Counted from the stretch's first letter, positions 31,641-42,095 are shown. The stretch is DNA of 64,000 nucleotides from Symbiodinium natans (GCA_905221605.1 CAJNDS010002124.1:906921-970920); one strand, 5' to 3'. The notes: generated from the letters alone by a model not told the origin. Numbers and translations: made by a program.

Positions 31641-31770
31641 TGCGAGTTTAGGTATTTGGGGTTTAGGGTTCAGCATTTAGGGTTCAGGTTTGGGGAATTA
31701 GGGGCTTAGGGTTATGCCAGATGTGTGGGGTTTAGGGGTGTAGGGTTTAGGGATCACCACCCCCTTAACC

Positions 31771-31910
31771 TAAAACACCGCGGGGGTGGTGACCTTTCTG
31801 CTGGAGGCCGCGGTGTTTTTCGGAGGGTTGGGCCCATTCCACGGCCAGGAGACACAGAAAAAACACCGTGGGGGGGCGAACCCGGGTTACCACCCCTGCG
31901 GTGTTTTTAT
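31771..31910. repeat. Double fold-back with AAAACACCGCGGGGG ends
   Basis: Four copies of the motif alternate in orientation at about 31772, 31814, 31858 and 31891. A related pair lies at 34722-34803. Confidence 0.7.
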
Positions 31911-31989
31911 TCTATAAGGCTTATCGAGATCCGGTGATCTTCAGGAGTTTCTTTTCAAGGCTTGACCCCCCTTACGTGGAGTGCCTACC

Positions 31990-32310
31990 CACGGACCTGG
32001 AGAATCCCTGAGGGCCTCCCAGAGAATCGGGATTCTCTGCGGGCGGGTACTCCGCATGAACGCTTCTCTCGTGAGCACTCCAGGGTTGCTTGCGGGATTC
32101 TCGGCAGGATTTTCTGAGACTCCAGGGATACCCTGCGGAAGTCTCTGCAAGATTTTTTGGGGTGGTCACTCTTGTGAGATTTGTTGTAGGACTCTCTGTG
32201 CGGGCGGGATTCTCTGCCTGATTTTTTGGGTGAGGGCACTCCAGGCATACTCTGCAGGATTCTGCGGGCATTCCACTAAAATTCTTGGGAAGGCACTCCA
32301 GGGATAGCCG
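31990..32310 (+). repeat. Degenerate repeats of GCACTCCAGGGAT / GGATTCTCTGCGGGC
   Basis: The two blocks recur four or more times at irregular spacing (about 32078, 32121, 32239 and 32303). A minus-strand frame of 149 codons is a by-product. Confidence 0.6.
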
Positions 32311-32680
32311 AGGTACCGCGGTTGGGAAACGAACAACAACATGCGGTACACCTGTGCAAACAACTCGTCCACCCAGGAAACCGACATGGATTTTCGTGCA
32401 AAAAGGGGCCTGGATAGACATTTTCAGTGGGCATTTTGGTCTTGGTCTCTGGAAGAAGAGGGAAACTTCTAGAAAATCACAATAGCTAAGCCCTAAGCCT
32501 TAAACCTAAACCTGACAAATCCCAGACCTTAACCCTAAACCCAAAACGAAAACCTTAGACAGCAACCCTAAACCCTGAACCCGCCAAACGCCCCAAACCC
32601 AAATCTGAAACCGTAAAACCTCAGCCTTAAAACCAGAAACAAATCTAGCCTCTTTTCAGGGGGTGGATATACATTTTTCC

Positions 32681-34051
32681 GGTCCAAACTTGGGCTCCAA
32701 CTCAGGTACCGAGCACCCAGCAAAACTTAATCTTGCCTTTTGTAGGGACTTATAGACCCAAAACAGGTTTAAAGTTTAACCCTACTGGGCTGCTCAGTCA
32801 AAAGTGCGGCCTTGTGGGTGCCTCCCTTTGGATTTGGACCAAAGTGTAAGGCTTTTAGGAGGTTTTCGGGTTCAGGACTACTGCTTAGCTTGTTTAAGGT
32901 TTCACTTGCCCTGGTTTAAAGTTTAAACAGAAGAGTTTAGGCCTTAGAGCTTAGGACACGAGTATGCGTGTGTTTGTCCCGTTTGTTCTTGATCTTTGTC
33001 TCTGGAAGGAGAGAGAAAAAAGAAACCAAGTAATGAACGAAGAGGGGAACTAAACCCCCTTACAAACCAGAAAAAACCTAAATTTCTCGCTCAGCCAAAA
33101 CGGGGGCATGCAGGGGCCTTCTTGGGATCTGGACAAAAGTTTTAAGGCTTTTGGAGGTTTTAAGGTATAGGGTTTAGGGTTTAGAGTTGACTGTTTATTT
33201 AAGGTTTCGGGCTTAAGGTTCTACAACCCGAATCGGGCGGGGACCCGGGTAGCGCAGTGGTGTACACCGTACACCGCACGGCAGAGGCACCGCCATGAAT
33301 TATAGGCCTGAGGGTTTAAGGCATGCCCGGGTTTAAACTGAAGGGCTTAGTACTTAGGGCTTAGGACGCGAGTGTGTGTGTGTGTGTGTTTGTCCCTTTT
33401 GTTTTGATCTTTGTCTCTGGAAAGAGAGAAAGAAGGAAGTCAAAGTAGGGAACCAAGAGAGGCGCTAAACCCCAAACCTTGAACTCTGAACCGAAGCCCT
33501 AGTGGACCTAAGCCCTAAACCCAAAACCCAGGAAACCAACAAGCAAACAGAAAGAGCAAAGGAAGCAAAACCTGGCTCCTTTTTCAGAAAGAGTGGGCAA
33601 ATATACTTTGGATGTCGGATACACAAGCCAAAGCACGCGGGCACCCAGGTAGCACGTTTGAGCGCGTGACGGCAGCCCGAAATAGAACGAGCAATTTAGG
33701 CTGTTTCTGGTTTATGGGGGGGTTTAGTTCCCCTCTTTGTTCGTTATGTGGTTTCCTTTTTTCTCTCTCTCCTTCCAGAGACAAAGATCAAGAACAAAGG
33801 CACGAATACACACGCATTCGCGTCCTAAGCTCTAAGGCCTAAACCCTTCAGTTTAAACCAGGGCAAGCGAAACCTTAGCAAGCCTTAAACTTTGGTCCAG
33901 ACCCCAAGGGAGGCACCCACAAGGCCGCACTTTTGGCTGAGCAGCCCAGTAGGGTTAACTTTAAGCTTTTTGGGTGTGTAAGTCCCAATAGGAAAGTTTA
34001 AGTTTTGTGGGTGCTCGGTACGTGAGTTTAAGGCCAAGTTTGGACCTGAAG
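32681..34051. repeat. Large inverted repeat, arms about 370-410 bp
   Basis: The left arm 32681-33090 matches the reverse complement of 33688-34051 over most of its length. Landmarks: GGTACCGAGCACCCA / TGGGTGCTCGGTAC; GTTTGTTCTTGATCTTTGTC / its complement. The central part of the unit also appears in the same direction at about 32430 and 33360-33440. Confidence 0.8.
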
Positions 34052-34380
34052 CCCGGAGCTGGGTCTGCCAGCACTCCACAGAAGCAGAAAAAACCCTCTC
34101 TGGGCAAACGGGGTACTCGCAGGATTTTAGCGGTTTAAGCCTTTGTTTGGGGTTTGGAAGCTAGAAGGCGTGGGTGCGTGCGTTGATTGTTGGATTGTCC
34201 CGAGTCTTGTGGTTGCCACATCGTGAAAAGACCCTTGGCCAGGTCCTTTTTTTTGGAAGTCTGCAAGGTGGGGGCTTCAATTGTTTGTCTGACTCGTATC
34301 CTGTTTGTTAAACCACGGTGGCGGCCAGTTTTGGGAGTGGAAGAGAACTAAGTTTCAGCATCCTGATAATCAAGAGAAGA

Positions 34381-34640
34381 TCCAGTGCCTCGTCTCCTTT
34401 GCACCCGTTTTCTGGGCAGTGCAAGATCACAGTATCCAAAGTAGTGGCGCAAAGAACACGTTAAGTGGAGCCCCGAGATATACATCAAGCCCTGTTTTTT
34501 TAAAAGTTTGAAGCGGGGGGTCCAGTATCTCGTTGCCTGGGCAGTCGGTTTTTGGCACAGGGCAGGATTGCAGAGTCCATAATAGTTGCAAAAAATGAGT
34601 TTAAGCGGAACCCCGACATACACCTTAAGCCCAGTTTTTT
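34381..34640 (+). repeat. Tandem duplication, period about 139 bp
   Basis: Two diverged copies share a GGGCAGT block, a CAGAGTCCATAATAGT-like block, and GAGCCCCGAGATATAC and AAGCCCTGTTTTTT blocks. Confidence 0.7.
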
Positions 34641-34721
34641 GATGGGTTAGAAATCCCAAACGTGGTTTTTTAAATGTTTTTCGGCTTCGGATTTGGGCGA
34701 GGTGCGGGTGCGAAAACCAAG

Positions 34722-34803
34722 GAAAAACACCGAACCCCCCAGGACCCCAATCGAAAAAAAACTGCGGGGGTCCCCCCCCCCCCCCCCCCTCCGGTGTTTT
34801 TCT
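34722..34803. repeat. Short element with AAAAACACCG ends and C18 centre
   Basis: Ends AAAAACACCGA and CCGGTGTTTTTC are complementary; a C18 run lies inside. Related to 31771-31910. Confidence 0.6.
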
Positions 34804-35028
34804 TAAGGGGTGGTGATGGTTTAGGGCTAAGCGTGTTCATAGAGTTCAGCGCATGGGGTCGCAGGGTTGCGGGTAGGGCTGGCCCATTCGATTGCGACGG
34901 TTTGCATGCCCTAAGCTCGAAATTCCCCAAAAACAACCCAATTCGACCCTAAACCCTAACCCTAAACCCTAAACAATAAAACCCTAAACCCCAATACCCT
35001 AAGCCCCAAAGCCCAATCTTCTGACCAG

Positions 35029-35095
35029 GCTGTCTCGCATCAGAGAAGAGCAAGGTCTGTGGCCAGCTCACTGAGACGAAGGAGGCCACCCCATA
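35029..35095 (+). CDS. Mini-exon CLASEKSKVCGQLTETKE
   Basis: Acceptor CTGACCAG after CCCTAAA units. Frame ends ATP-stop (TAA 35093). Possibly terminal. Confidence 0.45.
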
Positions 35096-35422
35096 ATTAG
35101 GGTTTATACACGTACAATAAAGTTTAGGGTTTAGAGTTTAGGGTTTAGGGTTTACTTTGATGAAAAGGGGGTGAGGAGGATTTAGTGTTTCCAGGCCAGG
35201 GAGCTTATATACCCCTTTTGTGAAGGGTTTGGGGTTGTAATCTTCAAGTCCCTAGACGCCCTGGTTCGTTCAGAGTTTAGGCCCCAAACTGCCATGAGTT
35301 CCGAATGTACCTTATACCGGAATAAATTAAGGGATCTAGGGCTCCTGAAAGTAGTGCAAGAGTTCTAGGATCATTATTGCAACTGAGACAATCCGAGATC
35401 TAAATTCTGGTCCTCTTTCAAG

Positions 35423-35503
35423 CTCCGAAAGGCGGGATCGTATGTCGTGGACTGTGGCGGCAAGGGCGGCAAGTACGCTTGGATCGAGATGCCTGGCAAC
35501 GCG
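35423..35503 (+). CDS. Mini-exon, possible lectin-type sandwich strand
   Basis: 27 codons, phase 0, acceptor CTTTCAAG, GC donor GCAAGT. Reads SYVVDCGGKGGKYAWIEM then PGNA. The C-GG-GKY-W-I-PG pattern resembles the conserved end of fucolectin/galactose-binding-like domains. The non-canonical donor is typical of dinoflagellates. Confidence 0.55.
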
Positions 35504-35560
35504 GCAAGTCCTTAAGGTTTAGATCTTTGTGAGACTTTTAGTAGAATCTCCATAACGAGA

Positions 35561-35585
35561 CCCCCCCCCAAAAAAAAAAAAAAAA
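35561..35585 (-). repeat. C9-A16 tract (complement of T-G composite)
   Basis: On the minus strand a T run is followed by a G run, as at 10053 and 13235. Confidence 0.9.
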
Positions 35586-35678
35586 GGAGAAAAAGTCGGA
35601 AACCTCCCAGTTGAGATCTGTTCTTAGTTTAAATTATCTTCTTGGCTCGGTCTTCTTTTTTGTCGCTCACGCGCGCAG

Positions 35679-35735
35679 GGCCGACTGCGAAGACCCGAAA
35701 AAGTCGGGCTCCCTCGATTCTCAGGCCCTAAAGCC
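35679..35735 (+). CDS. Mini-exon ADCEDPKKSGSLDSQA
   Basis: Strong pyrimidine tract and GCGCAG acceptor; 3' end uncertain. Confidence 0.45.
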
Positions 35736-35928
35736 TTAAACAGCAGACTTTTCGGGCGCAACCATTAGGCTTCTTTTGTTGCTTGTGTTTTTTGTAGCGC
35801 TTAAGTAAGGAGCTTATGCACCCCAGAATGAAGACCTAAGCCCAAAATCCTTGAAATCCTGAAAACTCACTTACGAGGACCCAGAATAGGCTCTTATTTC
35901 CATTCTGTTAGGGTTTAGGTTCCCGTAG

Positions 35929-36027
35929 CCCCTGGATCAAGGCAAGACCCGAAGCATTAACATCGCTGGCGTGGAGGTCGAACAGGCCGGGGTATTGGCG
36001 ACTCAGCAAAGTCACCGGCCCTCGAGG
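35929..36027 (+). CDS. Mini-exon, two open frames
   Basis: Frame A: QGKTRSINIAGVEVEQAG, then VLATQQSH. Frame B: WIKARPEALTSLAWRS. Acceptor CCGTAG; donor in GTTTAGGG. Frame A looks more protein-like. Confidence 0.45.
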
Positions 36028-36400
36028 GTTTAGGGCTTAGGGTTTGGGGTATTTAGGGTTTAGGATTAATTAGGGTTTAGGGTTTCAGGAAGCCTGAAAT
36101 TTGGGTTTTGCTGCCCAGCTCAAGTTCACGATCTAGGGATAATGTCAGGTGCGCACGGTTTGCTCCATCTACCGCTTGTCAAGTCCTTGGATTATCGTGC
36201 CCGAGAGGGAGGTGGTTTCACGGAGGGTAGGTACCTAGGGAACCTCAAGGCAGCCTAGGGGGCAGCTTAGGGAGCCTTAGGGAGTAGTGGAGAGCATTAG
36301 GGGACCTTGGGTTACATAACTCTAAACCCTAAACCCTAAACTCTAAACCCTAAACCCTAAACCCTAAACCCTAAATCCACCCCTCCCTTAAGGACTTCAG

Positions 36401-36460
36401 AACTGGAAACGCTTCCTGACACAGCTGAACAAGAAGGCCCCGAAGCTCCCCCTTCTCGAG
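36401..36460 (+). CDS. Mini-exon of 20 codons
   Basis: Acceptor GACTTCAG. Reads NWKRFLTQLNKKAPKLPL then LE. Phase 0 at both ends if the GC at 36461 is the donor. C-rich units before, G-rich units after. Confidence 0.5.
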
Positions 36461-36491
36461 GCTCCCTAGACTCCCAAACTTCCTAAACCCG

Positions 36492-36600
36492 GTAGGGTTT
36501 AGGGTTTAGGGTTTAGGGTTTAGGGTTTAGGGTTTAGGGTTTAGGGTTTAGGGTTTAGGGTTTAGGGTTTAGGGTGTAGGGTGTAGGGTTTAGGGTTTAG
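36492..36600 (+). repeat. TTTAGGG array
   Basis: About 15 units with two TGTAGGG variants. Confidence 0.98.
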
Positions 36601-36890
36601 GGTTAGGGCTTAAGCTCCTGAAGCTCCCCCCTAAACGCCCGAACGCCCGATGTGATTTCGTTGCCCCGCCAGGCTGCGATCTGTGAGCAGGCCGGATTTT
36701 CACCAATTTTAGGATTCCTGGGGTTTAGGGTTTAGGGTTTCGGGTTTAGGGATTAGGGTTCAGGACTCCTGTGGTTTAGTTGGGGTTTCGGGTTTCGGGT
36801 CCAGGGTTTAGGCAGGGCTTGCAGTTTGTTTCACGGCTTCCGGTGTTACCCCCCCACGCGTAACGGCCGCTACCCCGAAATATTCCTCAG

Positions 36891-36938
36891 ATATGGCTGC
36901 TCAAGCGATCCCGTGTCGGGGCTCTCTACCCTTCAAAG
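36891..36938 (+). CDS. Mini-exon IWLLKRSRVGALYPSK
   Basis: Sixteen codons, phase 0, acceptor TCCTCAG, donor GTAGAA. Confidence 0.5.
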
Positions 36939-37077
36939 GTAGAAGTCGCGACTTAACTGTTGGGCGGAGTTGCTGCTTCCACACCTGCTGCTTCCACACC
37001 TTTAAACCATAAAACCCGAGCATCCTAAACCTTCAACCCTAAACCCCAAACCTTCATGAAGCCTTATAAACCCCAAG

Positions 37078-37162
37078 CTCTCCATCACCGGCTACAGCCT
37101 TAAGAAATTCCTCAACACCCTGTCTGCTCTTCACTACAAACTCCGGAGACCCAAACATAGAG
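37078..37162 (+). CDS. Mini-exon ITGYSLKKFLNTLSALHY
   Basis: Acceptor CCCAAG, GC donor. Continues KLRRPKH. Good amphipathic helix. Confidence 0.5.
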
Positions 37163-37324
37163 GCAAAGCACCCACAAAACAACCCTCAACCCTCAATCAC
37201 ACCCTAAACCCTAAACCCTAAACCCTAAACCCTAAACCCTAAACCCTAAACCCTAAACGGCCCTAAACCCTTGGTGCGCACCTCAAGTGCCCTACCTTCT
37301 TTTGAACTCCTTCCCTTCCTGAAG

Positions 37325-37391
37325 CTCACATCTTCAACGAAAGCGGGCAAGGGCGCCCAACCTGTGGGGGAACGGCTACCCTTACTCTGAG
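37325..37391 (+). CDS. Mini-exon HIFNESGQGRPTCGGTAT
   Basis: Acceptor CTGAAG, donor GCAAGG. C-rich units before, G-rich units after. Confidence 0.45.
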
Positions 37392-37530
37392 GCAAGGACG
37401 AACACCCTGAAGCCCTCGAGCCCTCAAAAACCTGGAGTGTTGGGAAGCCCCAACCGCCCCCACCCACCTGGTTAGGGTTTAGGGGTTTGGGGATTAGGGT
37501 TTAGGGGTTTGGGGTGTAGGGACATGCCAG

Positions 37531-37593
37531 GTCGTCTTTGAGAGGCCAGCGAAAGGTGCTGTGAAGTGCTATCACTACGCTCCTTTGACTTGA
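37531..37593 (+). CDS. Mini-exon VVFERPAKGAVKCYHYAP
   Basis: Acceptor TGCCAG. Either ends at TGA (37591) or is spliced earlier at GTGCTG (37556). Confidence 0.4.
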   Translation, partial: VVFERPAKGAVKCYHYAPLT

Positions 37594-38060
37594 TGAATGG
37601 CTAGGCCTCAGGGCTTAGAGGGTTTACGGTTTGGGGCATTTGGGTTCCCTAAGCCCTAAACTCTGAACCCAAGACTTGCTGGCCCAGGAAAGCAGGGAAG
37701 CAACCCTCAGCCCGAACATCACTCAAAGGAGTTTACGGTTAAGGGGTTCGAGTACAAAACCCTAAACCCTAAACTCTAAACCCCAAACCCTAAACCCTAA
37801 ACCCTAAACCCTACTTGGGGTCTCAAGATCCTGGGGGTGGGATATGCCTTTGGGGATCGTTTGGGGGCCCGAGCCTAGCCACTACACCCTCCACCTGAGA
37901 CACGACAGGATGCCTGAGTCGACCCAAACCCTGAAGCTTAGGGTTTAGGGTTTAGGGTTTAGGGTTTAGGGTTTAGGGTTGAGGGTTTAGGGTTCAGGGC
38001 TGAGGGCTTAGGGTTGAGGGTTTAGGGTTTCGGGCCGAAACCCTAAGCCCTAAACCTCAG

Positions 38061-38115
38061 CCGCGTGCCCACAAGGATTCGTATTCCGGCGTGGAAGAGA
38101 CCGTGAAAGTGAAAG
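38061..38115 (+). CDS. Mini-exon PRAHKDSYSGVEETVKVK
   Basis: Acceptor AACCTCAG, GC donor. Confidence 0.45.
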
Positions 38116-38234
38116 GCTGGTTCGGGTTAAGGGCTGCTTAGTTTAGGGTTTTTTGTTTTTGAACCCTAATCCTAAACCCTAAACCCTAAACCCTAAACCC
38201 TAAACCCTAAACCCTGAGTTTAGTTTTTCAATAG

Positions 38235-38281
38235 GAGGGCTCGGGGTTTGCACTACCTCTTGCCGGTCTACGTGCTGCATG
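38235..38281 (+). CDS. Possible mini-exon, frame ambiguous
   Basis: Acceptor AATAG, donor GTTTGG. RARGLHYLLPVYVLHG is the most protein-like of three open frames. Confidence 0.3.
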
Positions 38282-38590
38282 GTTTGGTACTCCGGCTGCA
38301 TCTGAAATGCAGGTTCAGGGTTTAGGGATTATAGGGTTTAGTTTAGGGCTTAGGTTTTAGGGTGGAGAGTTTAGGGTTTAGGGTTTAAGGTTTAGGGTTT
38401 GAAGTTATTCGTGGTCCTGTCTCTGGGACATCGGACAGATCTGTAGGTTCTGGGAACTGGAAAGCTGTTTACCCCGAAACTCCGAATCCATAGACCCTAA
38501 ACAGTAAACCCTAAACCCTGAACCCTAAACCCTAAACACATTCAGGGTTCAGGGCTAGGGTTTAGGGCTCAGGGTGTTGAAATCCCCGAG

Positions 38591-38695
38591 CTCCTCTTTA
38601 CCCCTGTGGGAGGCACTACGTACATCTCGGCCGTATGCCACACCTCTGGGAAAGTCGGCCCACCCGGCTCGAAAGGCGTCAAAGGCCAGGGGCCT
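38591..38695 (+). CDS. Exon with short collagen-like segment
   Basis: Frame LLFTPVGGTTYISAVC, then SGKVGPPGSKGVKGQGP, five Gly-X-Y triplets in phase. Acceptor CCCGAG. Clustered with the collagen-like exons at 39732 and 40353. Confidence 0.55.
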
Positions 38696-38960
38696 TGCTT
38701 CATTCGACCCTCAAAATCTTGGGGTTTAGGGTTTAGGGTTTTTGAATTTGGGGTTTTGGGCTTAGGTAGTTAAGGGACCTATAAATCCGATAGTCCCTAA
38801 AAAAGCCCTGTAGAGCCCATGAACTCTGTAGACCCGAAGGAAGAGCCTACTAACGCATGTGGACTCCTTAGGCCCTAGCCCCGAGAATCCCAGACACACT
38901 CAACCCTAATCCCTAAATACACCCTAACACCTCCTAAATAAGCCCTAAACCCCAAACCCT

Positions 38961-39088
38961 ACAGGGTGGGGCCCCCTAGTTATATTATAAGTAGAGTTAT
39001 AAGGGCCCTAAATTGGGTTATAAGGACCCTAAGTTAGGTTATAAGTCTCTTAACTACAGTTAGTATAGTAAGGGGGCCCCACCCTGTA
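38961..39088. mobile_element. Fold-back element, GGGGCC terminal family
   Basis: Ends ACAGGGTGGGGCCCCCTA and TAAGGGGGCCCCACCCTGT are nearly perfect complements. The interior carries repeated AAGTTAGGTTATAAG blocks. Confidence 0.85.
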
Positions 39089-39265
39089 AACCCCAAACCC
39101 CAGACCAAGGAGGCTTTTCGCGCTAAGCTCTGGGGTTTGGGGGCTTCCCTTTTCTCCCGTGAATGGAGATTTGGGTTTAGGGTTTAGGGTTCAGGGCTTC
39201 GGGTTTTTAACTTTTGGGTTTAGGGTTTGCTGTTCGGTTATTCTGTGTGTACCTGCTAGCTGTAG

Positions 39266-39329
39266 TTCCTGAAGACACTCACCAAGGACTTAGAAAGTTC
39301 AGGAAAAGAACTGCGCTTGAAAGCTCGAG
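39266..39329 (+). CDS. Mini-exon FLKTLTKDLESSGKELRL
   Basis: Acceptor GCTGTAG, donor GTTGGG. Charged helix. Confidence 0.5.
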
Positions 39330-39731
39330 GTTGGGTTTAGAGTTTAGGGTTGTTTAGGGTTTAGGCTTTGGGCTTTGGGCTTTAGGGTTTTGGGTTTCGG
39401 GTTTGGGGTTTTGGGTTCTGGGTTCTTTTCGATCTTGGTCGGCAGGTGTGGGAGGGGATTGGGTTGCGAAAAAACTGATGCAGGATTTTAGCATCAACAG
39501 ACCCAACTTATTGACAATAAGCATACAAAGTTCCCTGAGCCTTCAAGAACCTGGGAGAGGTGCATCTCAGGGAGCGCGTATGGGGACGGGATGCCCTGAC
39601 CCTTTCGAGTTTAAGACGGAATATTGGGGAGCACTTGTGATGTCACTGTTTCGGTAAAGGGGGGGGGGGTGGGCGGGAGGGGTGAAAATTGGGGGGGGGA
39701 GGGGGCGAGTTTCTGTGGCCACGCTTTCCAG

Positions 39732-39805
39732 GAGACAAGGGCCCCGCGGGCAACGCTGGCGCACCAGGTAGCGCCGGCTCAAAAGGCGAAGCAGGCACGA
39801 ACCCT
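39732..39805 (+). CDS. Collagen-like exon (Gly-X-Y)
   Basis: Acceptor TTTCCAG, donor GTGAGT. Reads GDKGPAGNAGAPGSAGSK then GEAGTNP: seven or more consecutive Gly-X-Y triplets rich in Pro, Ala, Lys and Ser. The first Gly codon is split after its first base. This is the strongest evidence in the repeat zone that the islands are exons and on the plus strand. Confidence 0.75.
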
Positions 39806-40352
39806 GTGAGTTTGAGAGGGTCCGGCATTTGGGGGTTTGGTTTGGGGGCTTATAAAGCTCTGGGAGATTCGGCTTCGAGAGTTTCATCCGGGTTTAGGCC
39901 TGGCTTTAGTTGTTGCGGGCTTCTATTGCCTCGTAGCATTGACTTCTCGAGGCCTCTTCCCCCCAGCCTGCAACCTTGCATTGGCCTAAACCCTAAACCC
40001 TAAACCCTCAGCCAGCCCCAAAATGCTGACCTGTCAAGGCATACCCAAAACCAGAAACCCCTAACGCTAAACCCGAAACCCTAAACTCTAAACGCAACAC
40101 ATACGCCACACAAAGCCGAACTCCACGTACCAAGTCTGCGGGGACCCAGAGTAGGCCCTTATTCCCCTTCTTTCAGGGTTCAGGTTCCCTTGGAAGCCCT
40201 GTAGATAACAGAAAGGGCACCCTTTTATTCCTAGGATACTCTTCGGTCACCCTAAACCCTAAACCGCAAACCCTAAACCCCAAACCCTAAACCCCAAACC
40301 CTGAACCCTAAACCCTAAACCCTAAACCCTAAACCCTAAACCCTAAACGCAG

Positions 40353-40419
40353 GCGAGGCAGGAGCTGTTGGTGAGCCTGGCGAGGTTGGCGAGACTGGGC
40401 CCGAGGGCAAGGCGCGCGG
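40353..40419 (+). CDS. Collagen-like exon (Gly-X-Y)
   Basis: Acceptor AACGCAG directly after CCCTAAA units; donor GTGAGA. Reads GEAGAVGEPGEVGETGPE then GKAR, with the first Gly codon split as at 39732. The two exons do not join in phase directly, so another small exon probably lies between. Confidence 0.75.
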
Positions 40420-41272
40420 GTGAGACGTGGCTTCTAAGGTTTCGGGGGTTTCGGGTTTAGGGTTTAGGGTTTAGGGGTTTAGGGGTTTGGGATTTAGGGC
40501 TGAGGGTTAGGATTCTTAAGGTTTAGGGCTTGGGGTTGGAGGTGAGGGATAGGATTCTGAGTATTTGTTGGTTTTGGGGTTTAGGGTTTGGGGTTCACGG
40601 CTTGGGGTGGTGTGTTTTCGTTTAGAGGGTCTGGAGTGTTAAGAGTTTGGATGCGGAATTGTTTTTTGGTAGCCTTTCACTCTTTGGGGTAGGACTCAGC
40701 CACCGAAACGAGGACACCCATGTGTTTTTCGGGTTACTATTTTTTATAGGGCGGGCCTGAATACTTATAGGGTACCCAAAAAGGGACCATCATGTTGAGG
40801 ACTGAGCACATGGTCACATGATTGTCATTCTTAGAATACTTCAAATTGTAAGGAAAGATTCTTCCATACCCTTAATGTCCTTCAAGGGAACGCCCAAGGG
40901 GAATGTTGAGGTGCGGTTCAGGGTTTAGGGTTGAGGGAAGTAGGAATGCGCGTTTAGGGTTTATGGTGAATATTTCTTACAGTCTGAAGGGTTGGTCCTT
41001 CATATCGCATTGGTTCTGAAACGTTGCGAGTTTTGTCGGGCCCTGAACCCAACACCCTGAATCCTAAACGCCAAACCCTAAACTGCATTCAAGAATGAAT
41101 CCGCGCACCCCGTTACCCCCATGGCCTGCTCAGTACATCTAGGGTTTACGGGATTTCGTGGGTTTAAACCCTAAACCTTGTTTCCTAGGCCTGAAACTGA
41201 AACTTTAACTCAGCTTAAGCTTCCTCCCTAGGCGTAATCGAAGATCCCAAAAATCTGCAGGTTGGGGCTTAT

Positions 41273-41425
41273 ACTTGAAGGTTCATGGTACTTACTAACC
41301 AATTATAACTGTACTTATAACCCTACTTATAATACCCCTAAAGGGCCTTATAGGGGTTATCCCAATTGTAAGTAGGGTTATAAGCCCAGTTATAATTGGT
41401 TAGTAAGTACCATGAACCTTCAAGT
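41273..41425. mobile_element. Near-perfect 150 bp palindrome
   Basis: Left ACTTGAAGGTTCATGGTACT and right AGTACCATGAACCTTCAAGT, with arms of about 60 bp. The central loop is AT-rich. Confidence 0.9.
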
Positions 41426-41696
41426 AGGGTTTTAAGCTTAGCCCCTATAGGCCTTATTGAGGATCCCAAGATTTTGAGGTTGGGGTTTGATGTTCAGGGT
41501 AATTTACTTACTGTTACTTACCAGGGAAGGGGGGAATTAGGGCCTGTGTATACCCTTTAAGGGATTATGTAGGGTACCTCATTCCCTCATTCCCTACTAA
41601 CCAACAGTAAGTAACCCTAAACCCTAAGCCCTAAGCCCTAAGCCCTAAGCCCTAAACCCTAAACCCTAAACCCTGTTTGGGTTTGGGCGAAGCAAG

Positions 41697-41747
41697 CTGC
41701 TCCCTGTCATGGGGAGGAAGCGGATGTGGCTGGTTTCGCGACCGTGG
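41697..41747 (+). CDS. Mini-exon LLPVMGRKRMWLVSRPW
   Basis: Seventeen codons, phase 0, acceptor AGCAAG, donor GTGCCA. Confidence 0.45.
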
Positions 41748-41896
41748 GTGCCACGAGCTGCAACCTAAACCCCAAAACCCTAAACCCTAAATCCTAAACC
41801 CCAAACCCCAAACCCCAAACCCTAAACCCTAAACCCTAAACCCTAAACCCAGCCTCTGCCCCTCTGCTGTGCCACCCCCTGCTTGTGCAATCGCAG

Positions 41897-41943
41897 GAGT
41901 GGCCGGGAGGCCCAAAGCCGGTTTCAGTTCAAGGCCCCTAGAG
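41897..41943 (+). CDS. Mini-exon SGREAQSRFQFKAPR
   Basis: Acceptor ATCGCAG, donor GTGTCC. About 110 bp upstream of the acceptor of the 42.1 kb gene, so it could be that gene's 5' exon. Confidence 0.45.
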
Positions 41944-42095
41944 GTGTCCAGGGTTTAGGGTTTGGGGTTATGGGTTTAGGGTTTAGGGTTTGGGGTTCAA
42001 GAGTGCTGGTTTTGCTTTGTTTAAAGTCAGAGTGTTTAGCATCTTCCAGCTTGGAAATTGCCAACTTGCCCGCTTATCAGTCCATTGCGCTCGCC

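Noticed and set aside
31972-32421. 149-codon minus-strand frame with Cys-Pro repeats
   Set aside because: It follows the degenerate nucleotide repeats exactly, and no start, splice or domain evidence supports it.
34670-34952. Two opposed frames of about 90 codons
   Set aside because: Both pass through the C18 run and the AAAAACACCG element, and neither has splice or domain support.
39567-39887. Minus-strand frame of 106 codons
   Set aside because: It overlaps the collagen-like plus-strand exon; its Pro/Ala content is the complement of Gly-X-Y codons and a G-rich tract.
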